A stretch of DNA of 64,000 nt from an uncultured Oscillospiraceae bacterium (GCA_934448295.1 CAKSEY010000004.1:1-64000); one strand, 5' to 3'; positions 7,880 through 17,910 are shown, counted from the first letter of the stretch. Notes: generated from the letters alone by a model not told the origin. Translations and numbers: made by a program.

Positions 7880-9271
7880 ATGGCAGAAATGATGTGGGCG
7901 GGACGTTCTTCACAGGGCGTTGACAGCAGAGTAAACGCATTCAATTCTTCTATCGCATTCGACGGAAGAATGTTCAGGCAGGACATACAGGGCAGCATTG
8001 CTCACGCGACCATGCTCGGCGAACAGGGCATAATAAGCATGAGCGACAGCCTTGAAATAATCGGCGGTCTGAAAGAGATCCTTGCAGACCTTGAAAGCGG
8101 AAAGTTACAGTTCGACATGACTGCGGAGGATATCCATATGTTTATCGAGGCGGAGCTTACAAAGCGCCTTGGCGACGTAGGAAAGCGCCTCCACACCTCG
8201 CGCTCGCGAAACGATCAGGTCGCGCTGGATATCAGACTTTACCTGCGCGATGAAATAAAGAACCTGCGCGAGCTCGTTGTGTCCCTTGTTAAAGTGCTCT
8301 GCAATATCGCTGACGAGAACACCGAAACCATCATGCCGGGCTACACTCATTTGCAGAGAGCGCAGCCGATAACGTTCGGGCACCATATGATGGCTTACGC
8401 GCAGATGCTTCTCCGCGATATCGAGCGCTTCGACGACACGCTCCGCAGAATGAACGTCTGCCCTCTCGGAAGCTGCGCCCTTGCCGGAACTACCTACCAC
8501 ATCGACCGCGACCGCACCTCTTCCCTGCTTGGAATGTCCGCGCCTATGGTGAACTCGCTGGACGGAGTTTCTGACAGAGATTTCTGCATTGAGCTTGCCA
8601 GCGCAATTTCCATCTGCATGATGCACCTTTCGCGCTTCTCAGAGGAGATAATCATGTGGTGCAGCTGGGAATTCAAGTTCATTGAGCTTTCCGACAGATT
8701 CTCGACCGGCTCCAGCATTATGCCGCAGAAGAAGAATCCTGACGTGACCGAGCTTATCCGCGGTAAGACCGCAAGAGTTATCGGCGACAACGTAACGCTT
8801 CTGACAATGATGAAGGGTCTCCCCCTCGCGTACAACAAGGATATGCAGGAGGACAAGGAAGCCATTTTCGACGCAGTGGACAACCTGAAGCTCTGCCTGA
8901 CTACATTCATTCCCATGCTTGAAACAATGACGCTGTATAAGGACAATATGCGCCGTGCGGCGGCAAAGGGCTTCATCAATGCAACTGATTGCGCGGACTA
9001 TCTAGTAAAGAAGGGCATGCCTTTCAGAACCGCGTATAAGATAACCGGCGGACTTGTCGCCCACTGTATCGAGCTGGGCACCACTCTTGAGGAGCTCCCG
9101 CTTGCTGACTATCAGAAGCAGAGCGAGCTTTTCACCGAGGACGTCTACGATGCGATAAGCCTTGACACCTGCGTAAAGGAGCGCAAGTCGTTCGGAGGTC
9201 CCGCGCCTGAAAGCGTAAAGAGGCAGATAGAGCTTACTAGAAAGAAACTGGAGGAGCTTTGCAATGGTTAA
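7880..9271 (+). CDS. argH: Argininosuccinate lyase
   Basis: ArgH splits argininosuccinate into arginine and fumarate. The 463-residue protein shows the fumarase/aspartase-superfamily signature GSSIMPQKKNPD (about residues 278-289) with its catalytic serine loop, plus HTSRSRNDQVALD and PGYTHLQRAQP. ATG 7880 follows an AGAGGT site. The gene overlaps argC by eight bases. Full length and apparently intact. Confidence 0.98.
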   Translation: MAEMMWAGRSSQGVDSRVNAFNSSIAFDGRMFRQDIQGSIAHATMLGEQGIISMSDSLEIIGGLKEILADLESGKLQFDMTAEDIHMFIEAELTKRLGDVGKRLHTSRSRNDQVALDIRLYLRDEIKNLRELVVSLVKVLCNIADENTETIMPGYTHLQRAQPITFGHHMMAYAQMLLRDIERFDDTLRRMNVCPLGSCALAGTTYHIDRDRTSSLLGMSAPMVNSLDGVSDRDFCIELASAISICMMHLSRFSEEIIMWCSWEFKFIELSDRFSTGSSIMPQKKNPDVTELIRGKTARVIGDNVTLLTMMKGLPLAYNKDMQEDKEAIFDAVDNLKLCLTTFIPMLETMTLYKDNMRRAAAKGFINATDCADYLVKKGMPFRTAYKITGGLVAHCIELGTTLEELPLADYQKQSELFTEDVYDAISLDTCVKERKSFGGPAPESVKRQIELTRKKLEELCNG

Positions 9272-10199
9272 GGTATACATAGACGGTCAGGAAGGCACTA
9301 CCGGTCTTAAAATACTTGAGCGCTTCAAGAACCGCAGCGATATTGAGCTGCTGAAAATAGACGAGGACAAGCGCAAGGATCCTGACGAGCGCAGAAAGCT
9401 TATTCACAGCGCGGATTTCACGTTCCTCTGCCTGCCGGACGCAGCCGCAAGAGAGGCTGTCGCTCTCGCAGAGGGCAGCAATACCAGGATCATTGACGCT
9501 TCCACCGCTCACCGCACGAATCCCGACTGGGCTTACGGCTTCCCGGAGCTTGGCGCCGAATTCCGTGCGAAAATTGAGAGATCCAACAGGACTGCTGTTC
9601 CCGGCTGCTATGCGAGCGGCTTTGCTTCGATGGTTTACCCTCTGGTGATGCTCGGGATCATGCCCGCTGACTACCCGGTGAGCGTTCATGCGGTTTCCGG
9701 GTACAGCGGCGCAGGAAAGAAGGCTATCGCCGTATATGAGAGCGCCGACCGCCCCGCTGAATTCGACAGCCCCAGGCAGTACGCGCTTACCCAGCAGCAC
9801 AAGCACCTCCCTGAAATGCAGAAGATTTGCGGGCTTGAATACGCACCGGCGTTCAATCCGATCGTATGCGATTATTTCAGCGGAATGGTGGTTTCCCTGC
9901 CGCTTCATACAAGGCTTCTCACAAAGAAATATACCGCTGACGATGTTCGCAAGGCTCTTGCGGAATACTATGACGGCGCGAATTTCGTGAAGGTAATGCC
10001 CGAGGGCGAGCCGCAGGACGGCTTCATTGGGGCTAATAACCTCAGCGGAACGAACATGATGCAGCTCTTCGTGAACGGAAACGACGAGCGGCTTATCCTC
10101 TGTTCAAGACTGGACAATTTAGGAAAGGGAGCAAGCGGCGCGGCGGTTCAGTGTCTCAATATTATGATGGGCATTGACGAGACTACCGGTCTGCTGTGA
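9264..10199 (+). CDS. argC: N-acetyl-gamma-glutamyl-phosphate reductase (short type)
   Basis: ArgC reduces N-acetylglutamyl phosphate to the semialdehyde with NADPH. At 311 residues this is the shorter type-2 form. The N-terminal Rossmann segment begins VYIDGQEGTTGL, and the catalytic cysteine is Cys115 in PGCYASG. ATG 9264 lies inside the end of argH, with GGAGGAG just upstream, so translation is coupled. It lies between argH and argJ in the operon. No anomaly seen. Confidence 0.95.
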   Translation: MVKVYIDGQEGTTGLKILERFKNRSDIELLKIDEDKRKDPDERRKLIHSADFTFLCLPDAAAREAVALAEGSNTRIIDASTAHRTNPDWAYGFPELGAEFRAKIERSNRTAVPGCYASGFASMVYPLVMLGIMPADYPVSVHAVSGYSGAGKKAIAVYESADRPAEFDSPRQYALTQQHKHLPEMQKICGLEYAPAFNPIVCDYFSGMVVSLPLHTRLLTKKYTADDVRKALAEYYDGANFVKVMPEGEPQDGFIGANNLSGTNMMQLFVNGNDERLILCSRLDNLGKGASGAAVQCLNIMMGIDETTGLL

Positions 10200-10211
10200 T
10201 GGTACGATAAA

Positions 10212-11447
10212 ATGGTTAAGTTTGAAGGATTCGAATTTGTGGACGGCGGCGTTTGTGCTGCCGCAGGCTTCACCGCAGGCGGAGTTATTGCCGGCATTAA
10301 GGCTGGAAACACCACCAAGCGCGACCTGGCAATGATCTATTGCGCGGAGCGCTGCAGGGCTGCCGCACTCTACACAACGAACAAAGTAAAGGGCGCGCCG
10401 ATCTATGTTACCAAGAAGCACCTTGAGGACGGCTACGCACAGGCGGTCATCGTGAACTCCGGCAACGCGAACACCTGCAACGAAAACGGCATTGAAATAG
10501 CCGAGCAGATGTGCGAACTCACCGCCCAGGCTCTCGATATTGACGCGAATGATGTGCTGGTAGGCTCTACCGGAGTTATCGGTCAGCCGCTTTCCATCAA
10601 GCCCATCAAGGCGCGTATACCCACCCTCGCCAAGGAGCTTTCTGCAAAGAAGAGCAGCGAGGCGTGCGAGGCGATCATGACCACGGATACCCGCAAAAAG
10701 GAACTCGCGGTAGAGTTCGAGATCGAGGGCAGAAAGTGCCACGTTGGCGGTATTTCCAAGGGCAGCGGAATGATAGCGCCGAATATGGCTACCATGCTGG
10801 GATTCATCACTACCGACGTTGCAATATGCCATGAGCTGCTTGAAAAGGCTCTGCGCAAGGTCAACGCGCTTACTTACAGCATGGTTAGCGTGGACGGTGA
10901 TACCTCCACAAACGACACCCTTATCCTCATGAGCAGCGGTCTGGCGCGTAATCCTGAGATAATCTGCGAGGACAAGAATTACGAGAAGTTTGAGAACGCG
11001 CTTTACGCGGTAATGATGAATCTCGCGCGGGAAACAGCCCGCGACGGCGAGGGCGCGACAAAGCTCCTGGAGTGCATTGTAAAGGGCGCTCCGGACGAGG
11101 CTACCGCAAAGATAGTTGCGAAGTCCGTTATTTCTTCCAGCCTTGTAAAGGCGGCTATGTTCGCGGCTGACGCCAACTGGGGACGTATCCTCTGCGCTAT
11201 CGGTTACGCAAAGGCTGACTTTGACATCTCCAGAGTTTCTGTTGAGCTTGCAAGCGAAAAGGGCAAGATAACAGTCTGCACGGACGGCGCGGGTATCTCC
11301 TTCTCCGAGGACGACGCAAAGACGATTCTCTCCGAGGACGAGGTAAAGGTACTGGTTGACCTTCATTCCGGCGAGGGCGAAGCTATCGCCTGGGGCTGCG
11401 ACCTCACATTCGAGTATGTCAAGATAAACGCGGAATACCGCACATAA
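10212..11447 (+). CDS. argJ: Bifunctional ornithine acetyltransferase / N-acetylglutamate synthase
   Basis: ArgJ moves the acetyl group from N-acetylornithine back to glutamate, so one acetyl group is recycled; bifunctional forms also use acetyl-CoA. The 411-residue precursor cuts itself into two chains at the conserved ATML site: here Thr194 in NMATMLGF is the predicted N-terminal nucleophile. Other family motifs are NSGNANTCN and DGEGATK. No argA or argE lies in the cluster, which fits the cyclic pathway. The ribosome site is weak, and the gene is close behind argC. Whether it is bifunctional cannot be decided from sequence. Confidence 0.96.
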   Translation: MVKFEGFEFVDGGVCAAAGFTAGGVIAGIKAGNTTKRDLAMIYCAERCRAAALYTTNKVKGAPIYVTKKHLEDGYAQAVIVNSGNANTCNENGIEIAEQMCELTAQALDIDANDVLVGSTGVIGQPLSIKPIKARIPTLAKELSAKKSSEACEAIMTTDTRKKELAVEFEIEGRKCHVGGISKGSGMIAPNMATMLGFITTDVAICHELLEKALRKVNALTYSMVSVDGDTSTNDTLILMSSGLARNPEIICEDKNYEKFENALYAVMMNLARETARDGEGATKLLECIVKGAPDEATAKIVAKSVISSSLVKAAMFAADANWGRILCAIGYAKADFDISRVSVELASEKGKITVCTDGAGISFSEDDAKTILSEDEVKVLVDLHSGEGEAIAWGCDLTFEYVKINAEYRT

Positions 11448-11460
11448 GGAGCGAGTAAAA

Positions 11461-12315
11461 ATGCAGATAGATTATGATATCAGGGCGAACGCGCTGGTTG
11501 AAGCGCTCCCCTATCTTCAGGAATATAACGACAAGGTGGTCGTTGTAAAATACGGCGGAAACGCCATGACAAACGAAACATTAAAGCAGGCGGTCATGCA
11601 GGATATCGTACTGCTTTCGCTGGTGGGCATAAAGGTTGTTCTGGTGCACGGCGGAGGGCCCGAGATCAACGCTATGCTAAAGAAAATCAACAAGCCTAGC
11701 GAGTTCGTGAACGGTCTGCGCTACACTGACGAGGAGACGATCCACATAGTTCAGATGGTTCTTGCCGGTAAGGTTAACAAGGATCTTGTTCAGCTTCTTC
11801 AGCAGGCTGGCGGCAAGGCAATGGGACTCTGCGGTCTTGACGGGAATCTCATTAAGGCGAAGCAGCTCAATCCCGACCTGGGCTACGTCGGCGATATCAC
11901 CGAAATCAATCCGGACGTTATCAACACTGCGCTCAACAATGGATATATTCCGGTTGTATCTACCGTTGCGGCAGGAAGCAGCGGTGAGGTCTACAACATA
12001 AATGCCGACACGGCGGCTGCGCGCATTGCGGCAGAGATGGGCGCGGCAAATCTTATTCTTCTGACAGATATCAAGGGACTTCTTGAGGACAAGGATGATG
12101 ATAACACGCTTATCAGGGTTGTCGGCGTAAGCGAGGTTCCGTATCTTAAGAATCAGGGAATTATTTCCGGCGGCATGATACCGAAGATAGACTGCTGCGT
12201 TGAGGCAGTGCGCCGCGGCGTTAAGAAAACGAACATCATTGATGGACGTATTCCGCACTCTATCCTTATTGAGCTGCTCACCGACATCGGTGCCGGTACA
12301 ATGATTATTCCGTAA
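11461..12315 (+). CDS. argB: Acetylglutamate kinase
   Basis: ArgB phosphorylates N-acetylglutamate, often the arginine-feedback step. The 284-residue protein has the amino-acid-kinase features VVVKYGGNAM (about residues 23-32), VLVHGGGPEIN and the C-terminal SGGMIPKIDCC. The N-terminal extension before the kinase core (MQIDYDIRANALVEALPYLQ) is of the kind found in arginine-sensitive hexameric ArgB enzymes, so feedback control is plausible (inference). AAGGAGC lies before ATG 11461. Confidence 0.97.
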   Translation: MQIDYDIRANALVEALPYLQEYNDKVVVVKYGGNAMTNETLKQAVMQDIVLLSLVGIKVVLVHGGGPEINAMLKKINKPSEFVNGLRYTDEETIHIVQMVLAGKVNKDLVQLLQQAGGKAMGLCGLDGNLIKAKQLNPDLGYVGDITEINPDVINTALNNGYIPVVSTVAAGSSGEVYNINADTAAARIAAEMGAANLILLTDIKGLLEDKDDDNTLIRVVGVSEVPYLKNQGIISGGMIPKIDCCVEAVRRGVKKTNIIDGRIPHSILIELLTDIGAGTMIIP

Positions 12316-12327
12316 GAGGTGAATGAA

Positions 12328-13494
12328 ATGAGCACGATTGAACAGTTTAACAAGTACGTTATGCCCTCCTACGGCAGATATGACCTGGTTCTGGACAAGG
12401 GCGAGGGCAGAGAGGCTGTTGACGAGAACGGCAAGACATACATAGATTTCGGCAGCGGAATCGGTACAAATTCGCTTGGCTACTGCAACGAGGACTGGGT
12501 GAATGCTGTCTGCGCGCAGGCTCACAAAATTCAGCACACATCTAATTACTACTACACAAAGGTCCAGGCGGATTTCGCCAAGGCTCTTTGCGAGACCGCC
12601 GGCTACACCGATATGTTTTTCGGAAATTCCGGCGCGGAAGCCAACGAATGTGCAATAAAAATCGCAAGAAAGTACAGCTTTGACAAGTACGGCAAGGGCA
12701 GACACAACATAATCACCCTGGTGAACAGCTTCCACGGAAGAACGCTCTGCACACTGTCTGCAACGGGTCAGGACGTATTCCACAACTACTTCTTCCCTTT
12801 CGTTGACGGATTCGTCAACGTTGAAGCGAACAACATAGAGGATCTCCGCGCAAAGCTTGACGACACGGTTTGCGCTGTCATGTTTGAGTACATTCAGGGC
12901 GAAGGCGGAGTTATGGCGCTCCAGCAGGAATTTGTTGACGAGATTTTCAGGCTCTGCGCTGAAAAGGACGTGCTGACTATCGCTGACGAGGTTCAGACCG
13001 GCGTTGGCAGAACCGGTAAGTTCCTTGCCGGGGATAATTTCGGCAAGAAGGCTGACCTGACAACACTTGCAAAGGGTCTTGCAGGCGGCGTTCCTATCGG
13101 AGTATGCCTTTCCGGCGAGAAGTGCGCGAAGGTTCTTACTCCCGGAACCCACGGCTCTACGTTCGGAGGAAACCCCATTGCCTGCGCAGGCGGTCTTGCA
13201 GTGCTGAATACTGTGAACAAGCCTGGGTTCCTTGACGAAGTGGCAAAGAAAGGCGATTATATCCGCAAGAAGCTGCTGACTTCCCCGGAAGTCGCTTCCG
13301 TATCCGGAATCGGCATGATGGTAGGCATTGAGCTTAAGACCAAGAAAGCCGGCGATGTGGTTAAGGCGGCTCTTGACAAGGGACTTCTCCTGCTCACTGC
13401 AAAGACAAAGGTTCGCCTGCTCCCTCCGCTCACCATCACCTACGAGGAGCTTGACAAGGGTCTTGAAATCCTCCTCAGCCTGCTTAATGCCTGA
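12328..13494 (+). CDS. argD: Acetylornithine aminotransferase
   Basis: ArgD is a class-III PLP aminotransferase that converts N-acetylglutamate semialdehyde to N-acetylornithine. The PLP lysine is Lys249 in TTLAKGLAGGVP, and the Asp of the ADEVQTGVGRTG segment contacts the PLP nitrogen. I chose ATG 12328 over ATG 12319 because GAGGTGA at 12314-12320 abuts the earlier ATG but sits seven bases before the later one. About 388 residues, normal length. It starts just after argB and precedes argF. Confidence 0.95.
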   Translation: MSTIEQFNKYVMPSYGRYDLVLDKGEGREAVDENGKTYIDFGSGIGTNSLGYCNEDWVNAVCAQAHKIQHTSNYYYTKVQADFAKALCETAGYTDMFFGNSGAEANECAIKIARKYSFDKYGKGRHNIITLVNSFHGRTLCTLSATGQDVFHNYFFPFVDGFVNVEANNIEDLRAKLDDTVCAVMFEYIQGEGGVMALQQEFVDEIFRLCAEKDVLTIADEVQTGVGRTGKFLAGDNFGKKADLTTLAKGLAGGVPIGVCLSGEKCAKVLTPGTHGSTFGGNPIACAGGLAVLNTVNKPGFLDEVAKKGDYIRKKLLTSPEVASVSGIGMMVGIELKTKKAGDVVKAALDKGLLLLTAKTKVRLLPPLTITYEELDKGLEILLSLLNA

Positions 13495-13519
13495 AATATA
13501 GTATAGAAAGGAAATCAAT

Positions 13520-14434
13520 ATGAAGCATTTATTAAAGCTGCTTGATCTCAGCACAGAAGAGATCATCGACATACTCAACCTTGCCGACCAGCTCAAATAC
13601 GAGCAGAAGCACGGAATCCCGCACCCGCACCTTAAGGGTCAGACTCTTGGCATGATTTTTCAGAAATCCTCCACAAGAACCCGCGTTTCTTTTGAAACTG
13701 GTATGTACCAGCTCGGCGGTCAGGCGCTGTTCCTGTCCTCGCGGGATCTCCAGATAGGTCGCGGTGAGCCTGTTCAAGACACCGCAAGGGTGCTTTCACG
13801 CTACCTGAGCGGTATCATGATCCGTACCTTTGAGCAGAAAGAAGTCGAGGATCTCGCGTCCTACGGTACTATTCCGATAATCAACGGACTGACGGATTAC
13901 TGCCACCCCTGCCAGGTTCTGGCTGACCTCCAAACTATCCGCGAGTACAAGAACAAGCTTGACGGACTGAAATTCTGCTACATCGGCGACGGCAACAACA
14001 TGGCGAATTCCCTCACAGTAGGCGCGCTCAAGGTCGGCATGAGCGTATCCCTCGGCTGCCCGGAGGGCTACTACCCCGATCAGACGATCATCGACTTTGC
14101 AAAGCAGTATCCCGGAAAGTTCCAGATCGTGAACGACCCTGTTCAGGCTGCCGCAGACGCTGATGTTGTTTACACTGACGTGTGGGCTTCCATGGGTCAG
14201 GAGGGCGAAGCTGAGAAGAGAAAGCAGATCTTCAAAGGCTATCAGATAAACGACGCTGTTATGGGCTCCGCGAAGTCTGACGCTATCGTTATGCACTGCC
14301 TCCCCGCACACCGCGAGGAAGAAATCACCGCAAAGGTATTCGAGCAGCACGCAAACGAGATTTTCGACGAGGCCGAGAACAGACTCCATGCACAGAAGGC
14401 TGTTATGGTTCGCCTGATGGCTCCGAACGCCTGA
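13520..14434 (+). CDS. argF: Ornithine carbamoyltransferase
   Basis: ArgF makes citrulline from ornithine and carbamoyl phosphate. The carbamoyl-phosphate loop SSTRTR is at residues 50-55, the HPCQ motif is present (DYCHPCQVLADL), and the ornithine-side HCLPAHR lies near the C-terminus. At 304 residues it is a normal anabolic enzyme. AAAGGAAA precedes ATG 13520. It ends the operon at a strong terminator. No arcA or arcC lies nearby, so a biosynthetic role is preferred. Confidence 0.97.
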   Translation: MKHLLKLLDLSTEEIIDILNLADQLKYEQKHGIPHPHLKGQTLGMIFQKSSTRTRVSFETGMYQLGGQALFLSSRDLQIGRGEPVQDTARVLSRYLSGIMIRTFEQKEVEDLASYGTIPIINGLTDYCHPCQVLADLQTIREYKNKLDGLKFCYIGDGNNMANSLTVGALKVGMSVSLGCPEGYYPDQTIIDFAKQYPGKFQIVNDPVQAAADADVVYTDVWASMGQEGEAEKRKQIFKGYQINDAVMGSAKSDAIVMHCLPAHREEEITAKVFEQHANEIFDEAENRLHAQKAVMVRLMAPNA

Positions 14435-14451
14435 GCTTAAAAACAGAAATT

Positions 14452-14480
14452 ACCCCGGGGCTTAAACGCTCCGGGGTTTT
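14452..14480 (+). terminator. Terminator of the arginine operon
   Basis: ACCCCGGGGC (14452-14461) pairs with GCTCCGGGGT (14468-14477) around a six-base loop, followed by TTTTG. Confidence 0.85.
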
Positions 14481-14544
14481 GTTATCATAAATCATACTCT
14501 GCCATCATACTATGTACAGAAATAATAATTCTGGAGGTAAAAAA

Positions 14545-15465
14545 ATGACAGAGTTTATGCCAGAGGGACTTTTGATCCATACCGCCGAAAACCAGAGCCG
14601 TATGTCGTCGTATTTCGCGCTCAACGAGTGCCGGGAAAACGGTACGATTTTAGAAGCTCCCTGCCTTATCTGCGACAGCCGCCATGATCTGATTGTTGAC
14701 CTTGGCTGCATGCGCGGGCTGATTCCACGGGAGGAGGGCGCGATCGGTATTTCCGAGGGCACGACCAAGGATATCGCGCTTATTTCGAGGGTCAACAAGC
14801 CGGTTTGCTTCATCGTCAGGGATTTCCGGCGCGGGGAAAATGGTGAGATATACGCCGTTCTGTCCCGGAGGGCAGCCCAGGAGCGCTGCCGCGAGCAGTA
14901 TCTTAGCAAACTTGCTCCGGGAGATATTATTCCGGCGCGGGTCACTCATCTGGAGTCGTTCGGCTGTTTTGTTGACATCGGCTGCGGAATTCCTTCCCTT
15001 ATTCCAATTGACATGATATCCGTTTCGCGGATAAGCCACCCGAGCGACAGATTCCGGGTCGGGCAGGATATTTACGCGGCTGTGCGTTCTCTGGAAAACG
15101 GCCGGATTTGTCTTACTCACAAGGAGCTGCTTGGAACTTGGGAGGAAAACGCTTCCATGTTTGAGGTCGGGGAAACTGTGACAGGCACCGTGCGCTCCAT
15201 TGAGGATTACGGGATTTTCGTTGAGCTTGCGCCTAATCTCGCCGGGCTTGCGGAGGTGCGCCCGGGCACCGCTGTGAATAGCTGCGCCAGCGTGTACATA
15301 AAGGCGATAATCCCTGAAAAGATGAAAATAAAGCTCATCATCGTGAGCTCCTCCGCCGAGGGGTTCCATAATAATGAGCTGAAATATTTCCGGACTTCCG
15401 GGCATATTGACAAGTGGGTCTATTCATCTGAAAGCTCCGGAAAGCTGATCCAAACTATTTTTTGA
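14545..15465 (+). CDS. S1 RNA-binding domain protein
   Basis: The 306-residue cytoplasmic protein carries at least two S1/OB-fold RNA-binding domains: ILAPGD-type start at IIPARVTHLESFGCFVDIGC (about residues 133-152) and VTGTVRSIEDYGIFVELAPN (about 213-232). The N-terminal 125 residues resemble a degenerate first S1 repeat. It is shorter than ribosomal protein S1 and is probably an S1-like RNA-binding protein; its RNA target is unknown. The start is ATG 14545, with GGAGG seven bases upstream. Its 3' end overlaps that of rarA by 11 bases tail to tail, so the two messages are antisense at their ends. Confidence 0.82.
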   Translation: MTEFMPEGLLIHTAENQSRMSSYFALNECRENGTILEAPCLICDSRHDLIVDLGCMRGLIPREEGAIGISEGTTKDIALISRVNKPVCFIVRDFRRGENGEIYAVLSRRAAQERCREQYLSKLAPGDIIPARVTHLESFGCFVDIGCGIPSLIPIDMISVSRISHPSDRFRVGQDIYAAVRSLENGRICLTHKELLGTWEENASMFEVGETVTGTVRSIEDYGIFVELAPNLAGLAEVRPGTAVNSCASVYIKAIIPEKMKIKLIIVSSSAEGFHNNELKYFRTSGHIDKWVYSSESSGKLIQTIF

Positions 15466-16699
15466 TCTTGCTCCAGTATTCTTGGGCGGCGCGCTCATGC
15501 TTGTTGTCGCCGTACTGATAGTAAACCTTGTCTTTGAGTGCGTCCGGGAGGTACTGCTGTTTTACCCAGTGATTCGGGTAGTCGTGCGGATAGAGGTAGT
15601 GCTGTCCCTTGACCGCCGCCCCTTCCCCGTCGCAGTGGACGTTCTGGAGCTGCCGCGGGAACCCGTAGGATTCGCCGTTCTTGATGTCCGCAAGCGCCGC
15701 GGCCATTGCATTGTAGGCGCTGTTGGATTTCGGGGCAGTCGCGAGAAGGATCACCGCTTCCGCTAGGGGAATCTGAGCCTCCGGGAAACCAAGCTGTATC
15801 GCGCTGTCCACGCACGCCTTGACGATAGGCACCGCCTGCGGGTACGCAAGTCCTATGTCCTCGCTGGCTATCACAAGAAGCCGGCGGCAGATGGAAATGA
15901 GATCCCCCGCTTCAACAAGCCTTGCGGCATAGTGTATCGCCGCATTTTCATCAGAGCCGCGAATGGATTTTTGCAGCGCCGAAAGCAGGTCGTAATGCTG
16001 GTCGCCGTCCCGGTCGTAGTGCATATTGCTTCGCTGGGTGAGCTGCTGCGCGAGTTCAACGGTTATTTTCCCGTCAGTGGTGGCAAGCGCGCAGAGCTCC
16101 ACCGTGTTCAGTGATTTCCGCACGTCTCCGCCGCAGCCGCGGCATATGAATTTTATTGCTTCATCGTCCGGCTGGTATTCAATTCCGGTTTCGTCAGTCA
16201 TCATCGTGAATCCACGGCGCACTGCCCTTTCAAGCTCCTCCGGTCTGATTGGCTTGAATTCAAACACCGTACATCTTGACAGAATAGCGTTGTAGATGTA
16301 GAAGTATGGGTTTTCGGTGGTTGACGCGATCAGCGTGATACTTCCGTTCTCAATGTATTCCAGCAGGCTCTGCTGCTGCTTTTTGTTGAGGTACTGTATC
16401 TCGTCAAGGTAGAGCAGAATTCCATTCGAACCAAGAAATGTGTCAACCTCTGAAACGATGGATTTTATATCAGCGGTGGACGCGGAGGTTCCGTTCAGCT
16501 TGTGAAGCCGCATATTGGCTGATTCCGCAATTATTCTTGCAACCGTGGTCTTTCCAACTCCGGAGGGGCCGTAAAAAATCATATTAGGTATTCGTCCGCT
16601 TTCGATTATTCGTGAAAGCGGACGGTTTTTTCCAATAATATGGGTCTGCCCCACCACATCTTCTAATGTGGCAGGGCGGATTTTGTCTGCTAAAGGCAT
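15455..16699 (-). CDS. rarA: Replication-associated recombination ATPase RarA/MgsA
   Basis: RarA (MgsA) is a clamp-loader-like AAA+ ATPase acting at stalled replication forks. In the 414-residue protein Walker A is GPSGVGKT (residues 44-51), Walker B is LYLDEI (about 96-101), sensor-1 is STTENP and the arginine-finger region is SRCTVFEF. The C-terminal tetramerisation part (SAYNAMAAALADIKNG) is conserved. It starts four bases after prs in the same direction, so the two probably share a message. Confidence 0.95.
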   Translation of the reverse strand: MPLADKIRPATLEDVVGQTHIIGKNRPLSRIIESGRIPNMIFYGPSGVGKTTVARIIAESANMRLHKLNGTSASTADIKSIVSEVDTFLGSNGILLYLDEIQYLNKKQQQSLLEYIENGSITLIASTTENPYFYIYNAILSRCTVFEFKPIRPEELERAVRRGFTMMTDETGIEYQPDDEAIKFICRGCGGDVRKSLNTVELCALATTDGKITVELAQQLTQRSNMHYDRDGDQHYDLLSALQKSIRGSDENAAIHYAARLVEAGDLISICRRLLVIASEDIGLAYPQAVPIVKACVDSAIQLGFPEAQIPLAEAVILLATAPKSNSAYNAMAAALADIKNGESYGFPRQLQNVHCDGEGAAVKGQHYLYPHDYPNHWVKQQYLPDALKDKVYYQYGDNKHERAAQEYWSKIKK

Positions 16700-16702
16700 C
16701 TT

Positions 16703-17854
16703 TTAAAGTCCTCTGTGCTCTCTGAGGAGCGCTTTGATCTTTTCGTGCGGGTCAATAACATTGCTGATGGAAGTATCATGATTGATAGAAGCAATGAAGT
16801 AAGCGAGGTACTTTGATACGTCGACCTCCTTGAACCACGGGCGCTTGAGCAGCTCGGGGGTGCGGTAGGTGAGGTTTGTACCGAATACGCCGTGGATAAG
16901 TCCCTTTTCATATGCTTCATCAAATTTTGCAAGTCCCTTGGTGAAGATAGGATAGGTTGCGTATGCAAACATTCTCTTTGCCTTGCGTGCCTTGAGCTCC
17001 GTTGCGATATCCAGCATGGATTCGCCGGAGGAGATGATGTCGTCTGCAACGAAAACGTCCTTGCCCTCAACCGAGGTACCGAGGTACTCATGGGCAACGA
17101 TGGGATTCCTGCCGTCAACGATAACGGAGTAATCGCGGCGCTTGTAGAACATACCCATGTCTACGCCCATAACGGAAGCGTAGAACATATTTCTCTGGAG
17201 CGCTCCCTCATCGGGGCTTACTACCATGAAATGATCCTTGTCAACAACCAGGTCAGGGAAATCAGCGAACATTGCTTTCAGCACCTGATAGGACGGCATA
17301 ACATTGTCGAATCCCATCAGCGGAACAGAATTGCATACTCTGGGGTCGTGAGCGTCAACCGTCACCAGGTTGGAAACGCCCATTCTCTGGAGCTCCTGGA
17401 GTGCTACCGCGCAGTCCAGGGATTCGCGGTAGCTTCTTCTGTGCTGGCGTCCGCCGTAGAGAAGCGGCATGATAACGTTGATACGGTGGGGCTTGCCGCT
17501 TGCCGCCTGAATGATCCTCATAAGATCCATGTAGTGGTCGTCAGGGGACATGCTGTTCTCCTGGTCGAAAAGCTGGTACTTGCAGCTATAATTTCCGACA
17601 TCAACAAGAATGAACAGATCCTTGCCGCGCACGGTGCTCTTGATGAGACCCTTTGCGTCGCCGGACTGGAATCTCGGGCACTGGCACTCGATCATATAAT
17701 CGTCGTGCGGCATACCGTTCCTGTCAGCCCATCTTTCAAGGTAGCTGTTGATCTTAGCGCCCAGCTCCTGGGTGCCGTTCATGCAGATAAGTCCAAGCGG
17801 AGCAACGGAGTTGTAGTTCTGATACAGAACCTCTGTGTTCTTGACAGTTGTCAT
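16703..17854 (-). CDS. prs: Ribose-phosphate pyrophosphokinase, long divergent form
   Basis: PRPP synthase makes phosphoribosyl pyrophosphate for nucleotide, histidine and tryptophan synthesis. Recognisable parts are RRSYRESLD, VTVDAHDP, VSPDEGALQR and the PRPP loop VADDIISSGESML (near residue 270). At 383 residues it is about 65 longer than classical Prs, with an N-terminal extension (residues 1-50) and a C-terminal tail ending DPHEKIKALLREH. Such long forms are, to my knowledge, common in Clostridia. Allosteric behaviour cannot be predicted. It lies between glyA, with a terminator between, and rarA. Confidence 0.88.
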   Translation of the reverse strand: MTTVKNTEVLYQNYNSVAPLGLICMNGTQELGAKINSYLERWADRNGMPHDDYMIECQCPRFQSGDAKGLIKSTVRGKDLFILVDVGNYSCKYQLFDQENSMSPDDHYMDLMRIIQAASGKPHRINVIMPLLYGGRQHRRSYRESLDCAVALQELQRMGVSNLVTVDAHDPRVCNSVPLMGFDNVMPSYQVLKAMFADFPDLVVDKDHFMVVSPDEGALQRNMFYASVMGVDMGMFYKRRDYSVIVDGRNPIVAHEYLGTSVEGKDVFVADDIISSGESMLDIATELKARKAKRMFAYATYPIFTKGLAKFDEAYEKGLIHGVFGTNLTYRTPELLKRPWFKEVDVSKYLAYFIASINHDTSISNVIDPHEKIKALLREHRGL

Positions 17855-17910
17855 TATTCTTCTTCCTTCACTGAAAATAAATTTTGATAGCCGATTTTAA
17901 AACACGTTCG

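Noticed and set aside
11677..13596. 639-residue minus-strand ORF opposite argB and argD
   Set aside because: It spans two well-supported genes and their junction and has no recognisable domain.
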